The notes: generated by a model from the sequence alone, not told the origin. Positions 33,193 through 45,631 are shown, counted from the first letter of the stretch. The stretch: DNA of 64,000 nucleotides from Hofstenia miamia (GCA_900660155.1 CABFPE010000022.1:112413-176412), one strand, 5' to 3'. Numbers and translations are program-made.

Positions 33193-34950
33193 CTAAATAA
33201 GCTGCAAAACGTCGAGCAGAGGGGATTAAAGTCGAAGAAGAATGATTAAAATTTATTGTAATCAAATCAATTTGAATTATTTAAGATTTATTTGTATTAT
33301 GCAACTAAGAAACAAAATGTGTCAGAAAAGAGATATTTGTATCTGTCGATAAAAATACTTTTTGACTAAATGATACTTTCATTATTTTCAGCCGCCATCT
33401 TGGCAGAAGTTCAAATTTGAATCAACAGGTACTTCTTTTGGAAATACTATAAATAGATTGAAAACCATTGTAAGAGTTTGATAAAGAATTTTACTTGGAA
33501 TTCTTATTTTGTTTCATATTAATGGTTTGATTATTTAATATGATGTCGAGCTAATTGAGCAGTGTTTAGTAGTGGTCTGGATACATCACAGGGAACAATT
33601 CTAGGGTCTCTGTGCCAGATCATGAAAGTGCACATAGGTTAGGTATAGGGGTTTTCTCTCGATTAGCTGACTAGCATTTCATTGTTACATGTACTGAAAT
33701 AATCAATTGCCATTAAACAGTTGGATGACCAAAACCTAGTAATTATCTTAATATTATTTTAGATCCAAATTAATGACCTATAATCGACCGATAAAGTGAC
33801 TGTACATGTAGTAAATTATAAATGTAGGTTAGGAAGTTGTTCGAACTAAATAAGCTGCAAAACGTCGAGCAGAGGGGATTAAAGTCGAAGAAGAATGATT
33901 AAAATTTATTGTAATCAAATCAATTTGAATTATTTAAGATTTATTTGTATTATGCAACTAAGAAACAAAATGTGTCAGAAAAGAGATATTTGTATCTGTC
34001 GATAAAAATACTTTTTGACTAAATGATACTTTCTTTATTTTCAGCCGCCATCTTGGCAGAAGTTCAAATTTGAATTGACAGGTACTTCTTTTGGAATTAC
34101 TATAAATAGATTGAAACCATTGTAAGAGTTTGATAAAGAATTTTACTTGGAATTCTTATTTTGTTTCATATTAACAGTTTGATTATTTAATATGATGTCG
34201 AGCTAATCGAGCAGTGTTTAGTAGTGGTCTGGATACATCACAGGGAACAATTCTAGGGTCTCTGTGCCAGATCATGAAAGTGCACATAGGTTAGGTATAG
34301 GGGTTTTCTCTCGATTAGCTGACTAGCATTTCATTGTTACATGTACCGAAATAATCAATTGCCATTAAACAGTTGGATGACCAAAACCTAGTAATTATCT
34401 TAATATTATTTTAGATCCAAATTAATGACCTATAATCGACCAATAAAGCGACCGTATATGTGGTAAATTATAAATGTAGGTTAGGAAGTTGTTCGAACTA
34501 AATATATTTAAACAAGCCAATATATTTCTGGTAATGGCTACATGTAATAATTAATGAACAACTAGTAACAAGTGAGGTTGCGAATAGATATAACACTTTC
34601 ACAAAATAGAGCTTAAGTCGAGTTGTGTCGTGCCTTGAGTATGCACTGAGCTAAAGTAGGGTACACATAAACTGTATCGATTGAGCTGAGAAGTGGCACT
34701 CAACTATCGGATGGAATAGTGGAACTGGATGTGGAGATCCGCTTTGGGCAGATGCCCATTAGAAGATCACAACAGACATTACTGCATGGCTTCCTCACCT
34801 AAATAGTGAATAGTTAATTCCAGTTATATAAATTATCGGAAGTGACAGTCAAGCAGTATGTAACAAGTAAATCCTTACCCGCAATAACACAGCTAACGTT
34901 ATACAGTAACAGTAGATAAACAGTGATAATGCCTGGTAGAGGATGTTACA
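33193..34950 (+). repeat. Gypsy fossil 1: tandem purine tract and LTR
   Basis: A 653-bp unit starting CTAAATAAGCTGCAAAACG is repeated head to tail from 33193 and from 33846, nearly identical. Each begins with a purine-rich tract (AGAGGGGATTAAAG and GAAGAAGAA) and then TGATTAAAATTTATTG, the likely LTR start (33243 and 33896). A TATAAATAG box lies about 200 bp into each unit. The second unit runs on past 34500 to an end near GATGTTACA at 34950, giving an LTR of about 1.05 kb. The tandem state probably reflects LTR-region recombination. Confidence 0.7.
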
Positions 34951-35062
34951 ATATTCTGCAGTTTACAAAACCTGAAATAGTGTGTGAATGAAGCCTTTTA
35001 AGAAAGTTGGAAACATAGGGTGTCTGAAAATTCACTCTTCCAGAAAATAATCGATAAATTCA
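34951..35062. repeat. Inverted piece of the duplicated host segment
   Basis: This is the reverse complement of about 18405-18515, sharing CTGAAATAGTGTGT, AATGAAGCC and AGGGTGTCTGA. It directly abuts the gypsy LTR end, while the sequence from 35100 onward is in normal orientation. It indicates an inversion or a rearranged insertion site. Confidence 0.65.
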
Positions 35063-35187
35063 GTGTGCGCATTAAATTCTATATCAAATCTATATATATA
35101 TATATATATATTATGATTTCTTATAAAACCAAGGGTGTCTGGATATCTAAAAAATGTTTATACACAACCAACAATTATAATACTCAC

Positions 35188-35280
35188 AAAACTGCTCTTA
35201 TCTTGATCCCCATTTGATTTGTCAGAAGCATTGCAATCACATTCTTTGTCATAGTCATCAGGAGCATCATATGTAGCAAA
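35188..35280 (-). CDS. Host exon with YDAP motif (unit 4)
   Basis: This is a 93-nt phase-0 exon on the minus strand with acceptor TTTTAG and donor GTGAGT. It encodes FATYDAPDDYDKEC and ends DQDKSSF. It is almost identical to the exon at 18559-18651, including the CNAS replacement of the second tyrosine site, so one of the two arose from the other recently. The flanking intron blocks are also shared. On the minus strand it lies downstream of the large exon at 37209-37690. Confidence 0.72.
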
Positions 35281-37208
35281 CTAAAACACTTGATTTTTTA
35301 ATAATGTTTAAATCTAAAGACAACCAAATTTCTTTAAGATGATTATAAAATATTATTGAAATTAACACTAATCAGCACAAATACGCTAAAATGTATTTTC
35401 AGAGGAATAAAAATAAAGATGTCAAAGTAGTTCAAATTTAAAACAACTTTTTAAACAATAAAAGTCAAAGCAATATATTTGCTAAAAAATTACAATTTTA
35501 GATCTACAAACTAAAAATACATCATAATATATAATAATAATAAGTGTCTATGCATGTGATAAGGTCTGTGTAAAATCGGTAAATGAGCTGAGAACAGGCT
35601 TGTATATTGGAATTGGATTTTCATTGGAATAATTTTACAGAAACTTCCAAAGTCGCAATTTATTATAAAATAGATTTTTTAATAATTCCTCATACTATTA
35701 CAATAATTGCTTTAGATATGGGTCTGATAATACGAGTGCTCTGCGAGTCAGGATATTTTTGGTTCGGGTCAAGTCGAGTCGAGTCGTTTCAGTCTTTTAA
35801 GTTTCAACTCGAGGCGGATTTTAAATCACGAGTATTGTCTACACACATATGCCTATCAATAAAAAATTGTAAAATCGCCATTAAAATAATCAAATATTCT
35901 ACCAGTACAAAAATTTAAATTCTAGCAGTAACATTTTAATTAACTAAGAACATTGCATTAATCATTATTTTATTGTATATAAATATAGTATTAACCAATA
36001 AATGTTGATGCTATTAAATTAAAGAATGAAAACCTATCTAATATCACTTGAATAAAGTGTGAAGTTTGTTTACAAATCCTTGCTAACTTGAAATCTCAAC
36101 CTTTACTAATGAAGTGGTAATTTAACTTTTACAAAAGACTAGAAAATGAAACTATGTTAAAAAATTCAAAACAATCCAATCATCAGGGAAAGGCTACCAC
36201 CACAAACAGGCTTCACGCTAAATCCCATTCCCTCAATTTACTTAAAAATCTACAAATCAGTGGATTATTTTTTGGCTTGTTGAGTAAGTTGAAATTTTGG
36301 TGAGGAGGCATCTTGTAATATGTTCCAGTTCTACGAAATAGATCCATGCACTTTGATGAAATGTAAAATTTGCTAAACCTACACAAAAAACATTGTATGA
36401 AAAAATTTAAACTTTTGCTCCCAGGATACTTGGCACTGAAACTTGATAATCACATACAGAAAATCAATGCATCAAACTTAAATAAATATTGTATGAAAAA
36501 AATCTAATGCATGTTGCAAAGAAAGTTAGGATTAGCAACATCAAACTTAGATTAGAATTTGATTGGATTCCAATTGGAAAATTCTAGAATTGTTTTATTG
36601 GAATAGATTTGATTGGACAGAAAACTATGTCTAATGGGCAAGCTTGTATCTCCAGTTGTGTTTTGACGGTAAAACGAAATATAAGGTGGACAAAGTCAAC
36701 CTCCTATTTTTAGAAAGAGATTTAGAAAAGCAATGAAAATTCAAGATTCAAGCACAGTAACCACTAAACCTGAACAAATTACTTCCCAAAATTTTAAAAT
36801 GATCTTCTTGAGGATGCCAAATGCTTGCAATTGTGCTTAGAAATCAATGCAAAACGCTTGAAATCGTGTTTATTAGTCGATGGCGCACATTGCTAACATC
36901 ATTTGTAAAGTTTTTTTGGATTTTCAGACACCCTATGTTTCCAACTTTTTAATAAGCTTAAAGAAAATTTTTCGAAAACATGGGGAACCGGTATGTTCAT
37001 TTTAAATCGCTGAAAGTTTAAAGAATAAATGAAGACTTGTATCCAAATTTTTATAAAGCAGCAAATTTGTAGAAAATCTATAGGTCACTGATATGCTGTT
37101 GATTTCAAGCTTTTTTTATCAAACCGAGCTTTAATTAACTCAATTCTACCAAAATTATGCATGGAAAAAAAGCAAATAAATGAAAACATTTTACTTAAAA
37201 ATACATAC
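35281..37208. other. Intron with duplicated segment
   Basis: 35281-35700 matches the flanks of the other small exons. 35760-35815 is a short low-complexity run of GAGTCGAGTCG-like words. 36180-36970 matches 17400-18530. No other coding region is supported. Confidence 0.5.
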
Positions 37209-37690
37209 TGTTTCATTAGATGCGGATTGTGAGGAACAATCTTTGTATATACACAATTGACGTTTTTCACCTGGTAATGGTGCAGGTGGGCGTAGACTGG
37301 CAACAGGTTCATTTTTCTTATCAGGTTTATTAACCGTCTTAGACATGTCTTCACTTTCAGCAGAAATTATTTGTATTGCGTCAACTGAATTTGAATTTTG
37401 TGATGCCAGCCTAATTCTATTATTATTTTTCATTTCAGAAATTACACCATGCATATTTTCTGTATAAAAAGTTGATTTTCCATTTGATGGGATTTTGGCT
37501 GATTTATTTGATGGTATCAAGAATTTAACGTCGTTGTGTTTTTGAACATCATTTACATTTTTAGAAAACGAATGTGACGATGAACTACCTAAAAAGTCTT
37601 TAGTGCGATTTTTAGACGTATTCTGTAAAACTGGAATTGAATTTTTTGGAAAATTTTCAAACAGTTTCCGGCAATTCTTGACAGACATTT
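37209..37690 (-). CDS. Large disordered host exon, shortened copy
   Basis: This is a 482-nt exon on the minus strand, with acceptor ATGTTTAG and donor GTATGT, starting with two bases of a split codon and ending in phase 0. It reads MSVKNCRKLFENFPKNS, then Ser/Asn/Lys-rich disordered sequence (FLGSSSSHSFSKNVND, HGVISEMKNNNRIR, MSKTVNKPDKKNE), a Pro-rich piece (LRPPAPLPGEKRQ) and YKDCSSQSASNET. It aligns throughout with the exon at 51780-52708 but lacks about 135 codons in the middle, which in the other copy hold the YLIP and YEMP tyrosine motifs. An ATG two bases into the exon could serve as a start in this copy. It may be a functional shorter paralogue or a decaying duplicate, and its open frame favours the former. 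Confidence 0.68.
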
Positions 37691-37715
37691 CTAAACATGC
37701 TAAATTACTATGTAT

Positions 37716-37753
<38 letters not shown>

Positions 37754-39872
37754 CCACGGCTTTCTTTTTGGGAAATGATATTCACTCACTTTGTACATAT
37801 TTGTGGATTGACTAAATTTTGTAGAAAAATTAAATATAGTTATTGGATTGCAAATTAATGTTAATTTGATATGAAGAAGTTACAGTAGAAGTTTAGAAAA
37901 TCTATATACAATGTCTATTGATTTTTAAATGCAGGAGTTATTTCTACAAATTGTAGCTATTTCTGCACAAATATATTATGTGGGTTATGTATAATAGGGT
38001 TCTACGAAAACAGAATTCTCTGTGGCAATCTAATTCAGTCACATTTGTTTTGGTCTCAGGCTCATAAAACATGTAACTTTCTATGTGGCATTACTTGTCA
38101 TGTGGCTGCTTTTGAGGTTGGCCTGGCCCAGCTCGGCTACTTACTAACTCCTAAGTTCGCATTTTAGATCTCCTAATTTTATCTTTTTATTTTGTGAAAT
38201 TATAAAATCAATTGGTGCCAAAAGTAACATGAAAGGTTCCTGAAAATAGAAATATAATTTTAATGTTCTAATGCTATTAAACATGCAATATCAAGCTTAA
38301 AGATAGGGATGTAATAGAGGGGGAGCAGGGATTTACGACATTACCTCTCTATTCAAAATTGTTCTAACATGGGGTAGTACTATCCTTTATAAAGCAAAAT
38401 TTTAAGCAAAATTCAACTCAATTGATTGCTAAATCTCTCCATTTGCAGCAAAAGAATAATATTTCTAAAAAAAGCTTCAGAAGAAATATATTTTTAGAAA
38501 AACAAAGCTTTCTTTTTCAACTCCTCCAGTCGAATTAAATTGCAGACAATAAACAACCATGCAGTTTAAAACTAACTTAAAATGGAAAAATGTCATTGGG
38601 TCAATTTGTAAAACTCCATTGGACCAGTAATGCTAGCGAATGATGTAGAGACTCAGAAAGATGACCCAATGTTGCTCAAATCATAATCCCATAAATAACC
38701 AGAACAAATACATTATTACACATGGGAAGAACTATTAAATTATCATCACGGTAAGTTCAGAGTCATGTTACTCAACTTGGAAAACAATTCAACTTTTAAT
38801 CCACTCCCAGTAATTGGTTAACAAGAATTAATTCATCCAGTCTTTAATTTAAGATTTGGCTATTGCTTTAAACAATTATTAAATTATTAACTTTCAAGCT
38901 ATATTAACCAAAACTTTTTGTTAAAGTTTTTAATTTTCTATTGAAATGTATTAATAGTTTTAGGTATCTACGGAAGCGTTTGAAAAGATTTATGCATTTT
39001 CATTGAAAAATCCAAATTTATAAAAAATTTTCACATTCTTCCCATACCTAATGTTCAGGAAATCAGGTCTAAAGTTCATGGCAGCAAGAACTAAGCTCAA
39101 CCATTATGTTTACTATAAATAGACTGCTAAAGTCTTTACGAATTAACGATGAAACGACACCCTATCTAAGGGTGCTAACAAATTTTGCATAACTTTATTA
39201 GTTTGTGAGCTATAACTGTTTAAATTTTCAAAAAAAATCATAAAAATTTAAAAAAAACTCCAAGGTTAACAAAGTATAAATCTGTATACGTATGTACATA
39301 GAACACATATAGAACATAAATCGAAAAACTTACTTCCTTCCATTATATCTAAAACGAAAACTTAACATAAAAAAATATTAAAAATTCAATATACAAAGAA
39401 GAATACAACATTGAACAAAATCTACAAGAACGCGAGAGAGTTTAGAAACGATTTTTATATCAGTAAATGATATTTACATAAAAACGTAGACAATACGATC
39501 ATCTGAATATTAGAAATACATTTGGAGTTTAGACAAAAATTGTACTGAGTTATTCACTGTTTAAAACATTTGTATTTATTATCAAATCAATATTTAAATG
39601 GGTTACACATGCTTGATGCCTCCAAACCATAAATATAATATATTCTAGACCCGGTCCATTACCTATCAAACTAAATTCTCTGGTTCTATTGTCGCTTGCA
39701 ATCGTTGCTGATAATTTTAAATGGGCCGAGAAATTTTAAAATCCCATTTGTCTACAGTGACATTCAGCACTCTGAAGTGAATACAATTGACTCTATACTC
39801 AAATGCCTAAAAACCTAAAAATCGAGGACTTGCTAACATAAGTATCGCATTTTTCTGAAAAAAGCATCCATA

Positions 39873-39909
<37 letters not shown>

Positions 39910-40836
39910 NATGTTTGATTATCATCAATATTGGATTATTTTAGAGACTTCTTATGACCTTTATATTTTGGTGCTATTTTTATTATTGATATTTCAATGT
40001 TTGTTTCTTTTTCTTATCTATAAATATTTACAGTATATGCAATTGCCAATGCATAAAATTACACACATTTCACATTTCATTTAAATTGTAATAAAATAAA
40101 ACCATTACAATATTTGAGCTTACAGAATTGTCATTTTTTAAAGTATGGCATGAATATGAAACTTGCATTTTGACAACAAATGTATAACTTTATTAGAAAC
40201 AATAAAATACTGCATTCCAAAGAATATTTTGTTTTTAAATAATTTTTTGTAATAGCAACAAAATGTGACGCTTACTATTCTCAGTTGATGCTAAGAGGTT
40301 TGTGCATTGACATTGTGAATTCGTCAGATAAACTTTGTTTATTTCATTCTTGCTTAGCATTTCAATATTTCTATAAACTCAAAATAGTGTTTTCATAAAC
40401 CTTGTTTTGCCAGCTATTTAAGTTTTCATAAACAAGTTGATATGTAAATAAAGTGGGCGTGCCTTTTGTTCTGTTATCACTATTTATGCTAAAGCTCAGA
40501 CATTTCTTCTTTTTGTGATTTGAAAACATCTGAAAATTGACATCTTTTATTTAATTTTTGCACTGAAACTGGCATTATTTTCTGGTATTCAGCATGAATG
40601 TAATTTTTCGCCATTTTTATGTTAATGTTTTAGTGGTCTTGTGATTATATGTGCCAGAACATACCAGCTCAAGTTCAAATGTTTATTGTACTTACTAAAA
40701 ACCAATTTGTGAATTAAAATTTATTTTGGAAGATGCTGACAATTTCCGGCATTAGTCCAGAATTGCATATTTTCAGGCAATGCCGAAAAAACTTTTTATT
40801 ATAATATACAACTACCACAAAACTGAATTCTACGTA
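37691..40836. other. Non-coding, with AT microsatellites and an assembly N
   Basis: An (AT)n tract at about 37720-37752 lies just upstream of the exon, as it does at 52.74 kb in the other copy. A second (AT)n at about 39876-39906 ends at a single N (39910). No coding region is supported in the remaining 3 kb. Confidence 0.5.
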
Positions 40837-41437
40837 CTTGAAAAGTCATCTTTTGGGAAAATCTGTGCCATGCCGCCACATATCTATTTAAACTATATGC
40901 AAATTAAGCTAGATTACTATATTTGATTGCAAATATTTAAAATAATAAATCAAATTTATAAGAATAAATAAAAATAATAATTATGACGTGTTAAGAATTG
41001 ATTGGTATTCCATTGGCATATCAGTGGCCAATATTGGCCAATGATACCAATAATGGCCCATTGGTAAACCAATAATGCATGTTACTTGGGAGGGCATAGT
41101 ACTCAGCAGAGGGTTGCAATTTTTTAAGAGGGGGTTGCTTCAAAAAATAGTATTTATTACTGCAGTGGCTATAAATACCAATATTTTTTCCTTAAAACAT
41201 TACATAAAGGGTTGTAGTGAAATAAATTAACAAACATTTTAAATAAAATTCGTGTAAAAACTTGTCAAAATTATTTTAGTGAAACTCCAGCAGTTTTGTA
41301 GAAAGTTTAGAAATATATATACAAATTAAAAAAACACAAATTTGATCTTCACATAGAATTCATTTTTAGGAAATATTTAGATAAAAGAAGTTTATTTAGA
41401 TGCAAACAGCGAAATTGGCAGTTAAGTTTTGCCATGC
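40837..41437. repeat. 601-bp repeat, copy 1
   Basis: This is almost identical to 44644-45243, with a one-base length difference near AACAAACATTTT and a few changes close to the right end (AACAGCG against TTTTTTG). It contains the TTGGC/GCCAAT cluster with the palindrome GGCCAATATTGGCC. No ORF. The two copies lie in direct orientation 3.8 kb apart. Confidence 0.85.
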
Positions 41438-41629
41438 CCAAAACAGTTCATATATATATATATATATATACATGTATATATATATCGGGTCGGCCAAGTG
41501 TGGCCACTCTTCCCAAGCACGATCCCCTGTTTTACTCTTAACTTATATTAGGATAGGGTATAGGAGCAGGAGGATTTATTTATTTTCAGCTAGGATAGTA
41601 GAATAGTTAGCTGATTTCATAACAATGCC

Positions 41630-41674
<45 letters not shown>

Positions 41675-42940
41675 TGCATCACTAACCTTCATGTAGATAG
41701 TAGAAATTCAACAACAAGTGCATAGAAAATTACACTCTATTTATAACCTTCATAAATTTTAAGGAATTCAAATTCACTGTCATCTGATATTGCATTAATA
41801 ATAATAGAGTACTTATGTACATCATATTGTAAAGTAAGAAACGTGAGTTATAACTTCAGAACGTGAATTTACTGTAGAATGAAAATTTACTTATAAAATA
41901 TCATAGAAACAGTGTAATGTAGTTTCAAATTAATTATTTTCATTCTGATTAATGTGTTTTCATATATGGCCAGGGGCCGGACTTATATGCCTAAAGTATG
42001 CCGAAATATGCGTCGTCAAACAAATTTCGAAAGTATGCTTTATAATTTGCGTAAAAAATACATCAATGGTAACTGATATTCTATTACCAGAGTATACCTG
42101 CTAATTCCAATAAACGGATAAATGGATCGAATATTGAGATTTCCTGTGAAAATTGCATTTTTTTATTTGTAATTCGAAACCTGTATTATCTCTATGTCAT
42201 TTTCCACATAGATGGACGCGGGTGTAGTTTTGATAACCTCATTGCACCGCATCCACAGTGAGTGGACCCGCGACCGCATCGCAACCCGCGTGGCATTTGA
42301 AATTAAGTACCCGCACTGCGCCGCACTCGCGTCCATCTTTCATTATCGAGTATCTCAACCGGACTGACAGGAAATAACAGCCTTTGCAGTTGCAGTATAG
42401 CTTCAGGAAAAAACTGAAAGTTATCGCAATGAATTGTTCGTCCAGAAAGTAAATTTGTTTAAAAATCTCCAATATTTCTGAGTCTTAAGTTTCGAGGTGT
42501 CAAGAACAGATAAATATGCTTGCTGTAATAGAAATATTCGCTTAAGAAACTGTGTCGAATTATGAGTAAAAATATGCTTTATGTGTTAGACATATATATC
42601 CTAGCCCTGAATATGGTTGTGATGCTTGAAACACACTTGACAACACTTGTTGATTAAAACGGGAATTACCTATGACATTATAGTTGTAAAATTAAACTTT
42701 TCAGTGATATCAATATAAAACCTAATTTTGTTATTGATGTAAACTTCATTGATGGTTATGATAGTAGGAATGTTTCTTTTTAATAGTAAAGTTAAAGGTT
42801 TTTTGGTTTCATCGAGCAATAACATTTAGCTACGGGTATAACGAGCTTAGTATACGGGCATGGTCAAACCAACGGGCCTATTTCTATAGGTTCGGACCAT
42901 AGTCTGGACATGGGCACTAGCCCTATTCTAGAAGATGTGT
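41438..42940. other. Non-coding, microsatellites and a GC-rich patch
   Basis: (AT)n tracts lie at about 41449-41484 and 41633-41674. 42240-42340 is unusually GC-rich (CCGCATC, CCCGCG, GCGCCGCACTCGCG). Nothing coding is supported. Confidence 0.45.
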
Positions 42941-42944
42941 TATA

Positions 42945-43370
42945 AAGAACATAGATAATACATTCCTCTTTGTCACAATTTCGAGAACAGCAACAGGCGA
43001 GTGCAAGGTAGTATATGAGTTTACCTTAGATCCCAATCATATTGAAATACATCTATGGCTTCTCATCGGTACATGCTTCAATTTCGCTGTTGAAAAAGGC
43101 GGAAAGAAATCTTAAGTGTCCTGTCAATTAAAGTGAATGCATCGGTTAATTTAAAGTAACATGCTGGCCAATAATCAATAACTCAAAACAGATAGTAGCT
43201 TTCCGCTTCATATAAATTGAATTGTTAAAAATGTGTTTAAACTCAATTTATATAAACATATTACAATCAGGAGAAGCGGGGTTGACATATTGTTTTCACT
43301 ACAATTTTGACGTTGAACAACTAGTCAGTAATGATTTCTCAACCTCCAATTAGCTTCTGATTAGAAGCAA
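42945..43370. repeat. Segmental duplicate of 52.80-53.07 and 56.34-56.40 kb
   Basis: The shared stretches with 52830-53069 include ACAATTTCGAGAACA, AACATGCTGGCCAATAATCA and ATTACAATCAGGA. The continuation TTTCTCAACCTC after AACTAG matches 56355-56385. In the right-hand copy the two halves are separated by the minus-strand LINE. This copy carries about 110 extra bases near 43020-43110. Confidence 0.75.
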
Positions 43371-44149
43371 CTAACTTCAACTTATCAACACAGGTCACGC
43401 CAACCTTATACATCATTGCTTGCTTCCTAGCCAAATAAGTAATTACACTAAATGTCGTGTTATTCAACATGCTGATGACACTATGCTATCTTATTTGGTA
43501 TTTTGCGTTATTTGCCCCCCCGACCACCATTCAAATATTTTTGCAAAAATAAGCTATTTTATGAAAATAATAATTACAACCTTATCCCCTAAACCAAACC
43601 AACTCTAACTTTAAGCTAAATTCTACACTAACCCTAATCTTACCACAAAAGATAAACCTAAAATTATACAATGTTCTTCACTAAGATAGAGTGGACTCAA
43701 TGAGAACATATTCATTTTGAATTACGTAAACACACCAAAACCTTTTAAAGGGCTTTTGAAACAAAGTAACTACGTGAACAGATTGAGGGAAAGACCCTGT
43801 GTTGATTTGAATAAACATTGCCAAATCTTATAGTTGCTTTGTAAACAAACAAAAGCCACGTGGTTGAACAAATAATTAGCATATTAATAGTAGTATATTA
43901 TAATTAATTTACGATTCATGCTGAAACTTACAAATATTAATAATAAATTTGCATATCCCTTCTACATATTGTTTGGAGTATGGTTTGCGTTAGGTCTATA
44001 GTTATTGTATTGATAAACGTGCATATTTTTGCAATTATATGAGTGGGGGAGATAACGCAAAAGTACCTCTTATCTTAATAAATCAAAATAATTGAAAATA
44101 ATTTTACTGAAGTATATTACTATTTTGCCTCACTAAAATTGCGTGTTAA
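43371..44149. other. AT-rich non-coding stretch
   Basis: No feature is supported here. The short open frame 43420-43608 has no splice or domain support. Confidence 0.4.
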
Positions 44150-44580
44150 CCAGGGTTGGAATTGGATTGGGCCTAATGTTGTGTCGGGCTCTGCCGGGCC
44201 GGACTTGGGCTGAGCTTGGGCCAGATTTTGACACAACAATTTGGCCGGGCCGGGCCTCGATGTTTTAATTTGGTAATCGAAATGCAAGAAAAAATTCATT
44301 TGAAAACTTAAACTTTGAAAATGACAAAAAACATTCTCTAAGTTTAATCAGCCTGCATTGTTTGCTGGTGCAATACTTGAAACATCTAAATTTTGTCTGC
44401 TACATGCAAAAAAGCGTTTATGAATATTCCGTTTACTTTTTGCTGATTTAAGTTGATGTAAGGTTGATTTAAGTTTTAGTAATTATAAGAACTGATATGC
44501 TCTCTAAATGATAAAAAGGACGATTGCAATCCTGGTAATAATTAGTTGTGGTAATAATTATATTTCTAAATTAGTGATGG
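44150..44580 (+). repeat. Dispersed repeat, copy of 2.54-3.01 kb
   Basis: This is homologous to 2538-3010 in inverted orientation. It begins with GGGCC-rich words (GGGCCTAATGTT, GCCGGGCCGGAC) and continues AT-rich to CTAAATTAGTGA, the point where the mariner sits in the other copy. Confidence 0.65.
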
Positions 44581-44643
44581 CGGTAGCAGGAACTTATGAA
44601 ACGTGACATATATGAAATCTTAACCGTAGAGTATAGTATTCAG

Positions 44644-45243
44644 CTTGAAAAGTCATCTTTTGGGAAAATCTGTGCCATGCCGCCACATATCTATTTAAAC
44701 TATATGCAAATTAAGCTAGATTACTATATTTGATTGCAAATATTTAAAATAATAAATCAAATTTATAAGAATAAATAAAAATAATAATTATGACGTGTTA
44801 AGAATTGATTGGTATTCCATTGGCATATCAGTGGCCAATATTGGCCAATGATACCAATAATGGCCCATTGGTAAACCAATAATGCATGTTACTTGGGAGG
44901 GCATAGTACTCAGCAGAGGGTTGCAATTTTTTAAGAGGGGGTTGCTTCAAAAAATAGTATTTATTACTGCAGTGGCTATAAATACCAATATTTTTTCCTT
45001 AAAACATTACATAAAGGGTTGTAGTGAAATAAATTAACAACATTTTAAATAAAATTCGTGTAAAAACTTGTCAAAATTATTTTAGTGAAACTCCAGCAGT
45101 TTTGTAGAAAGTTTAGAAATATATATACAAATTAAAAAAACACAAATTTGATCTTCACATAGAATTCATTTTTAGGAAATATTTAGATAAAAGAAGTTTA
45201 TTTAGATGCATTTTTTGAAATTGGCAGTTAAGTTTTGCCATGG
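44644..45243. repeat. 601-bp repeat, copy 2
   Basis: This is the near-identical partner of 40837-41437. It lies directly after the dispersed repeat at 44150-44580 and overlaps the start of the next local duplication at 45211. Confidence 0.85.
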
Positions 45244-45631
45244 CCAGTTAATAATAAAATATCTCGAGATTGAACATATTGATAAATCGTGATCAGTTAC
45301 GCCACCAATCGTCATTATCTCACTTACCATTACAATACTATACATGGCAACATTTTTATATGTTTTACATATAAGTCTAAGCAAAATTTTAAAATATAAG
45401 CAGTTTGTTTTATAAAAAAAATACATATAGGAATTAAGGTAAACACAATTTTCTTCTTCAAATAGAATTAATTTTTTGAAATTGGCAATTAACTTTTGCC
45501 ATGGCCAGTTAATAATAAAATATCTCGAGATTGAACATATTGATAAATCGTGATCAGTTACGCCACCAATCGTCATTATCTCACTTACCATTACAATACT
45601 ATACTTGGCAACATTTTGATATGCTTTTTAT
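45211..45631. repeat. Two direct copies of a 150-160-bp segment
   Basis: 45211 to about 45370 recurs at 45472 to about 45631 (offset 261). Shared sequence includes CCATGGCCAGTTAATAATAA and TCAGTTACGCCACCAATCGT, with very few differences. The spacer is about 100 bp of AT-rich DNA. Open frames here are not coding. Confidence 0.8.

Larger units (their letters stand above)
20950..34950 (+). mobile_element. Ty3/gypsy retrotransposon fossil 1 (rearranged)
   Basis: A plus-strand Ty3/gypsy element of about 14 kb. Its parts in order are the end of gag with a CCHC knuckle, protease (split by an inserted MITE), and reverse transcriptase, RNase H and integrase present in reiterated blocks. Then come a linker with short repeats, a 3' region of about 3.5 kb of unknown function and a tandemly repeated purine-tract/LTR region. 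No 5' LTR was found, so the 5' end is missing or not recognised. It is clearly broken, with well over ten interruptions. The later reiterated blocks are nearly identical to each other, so the last rearrangements are recent, while the first block is more diverged. It sits in an intron of the host gene in antisense orientation. Confidence 0.88.

Noticed and set aside
45202-45591. 129-codon minus-strand ORF with an internal repeat
   Set aside because: The repeat is the local DNA duplication read twice. No splice or domain support.
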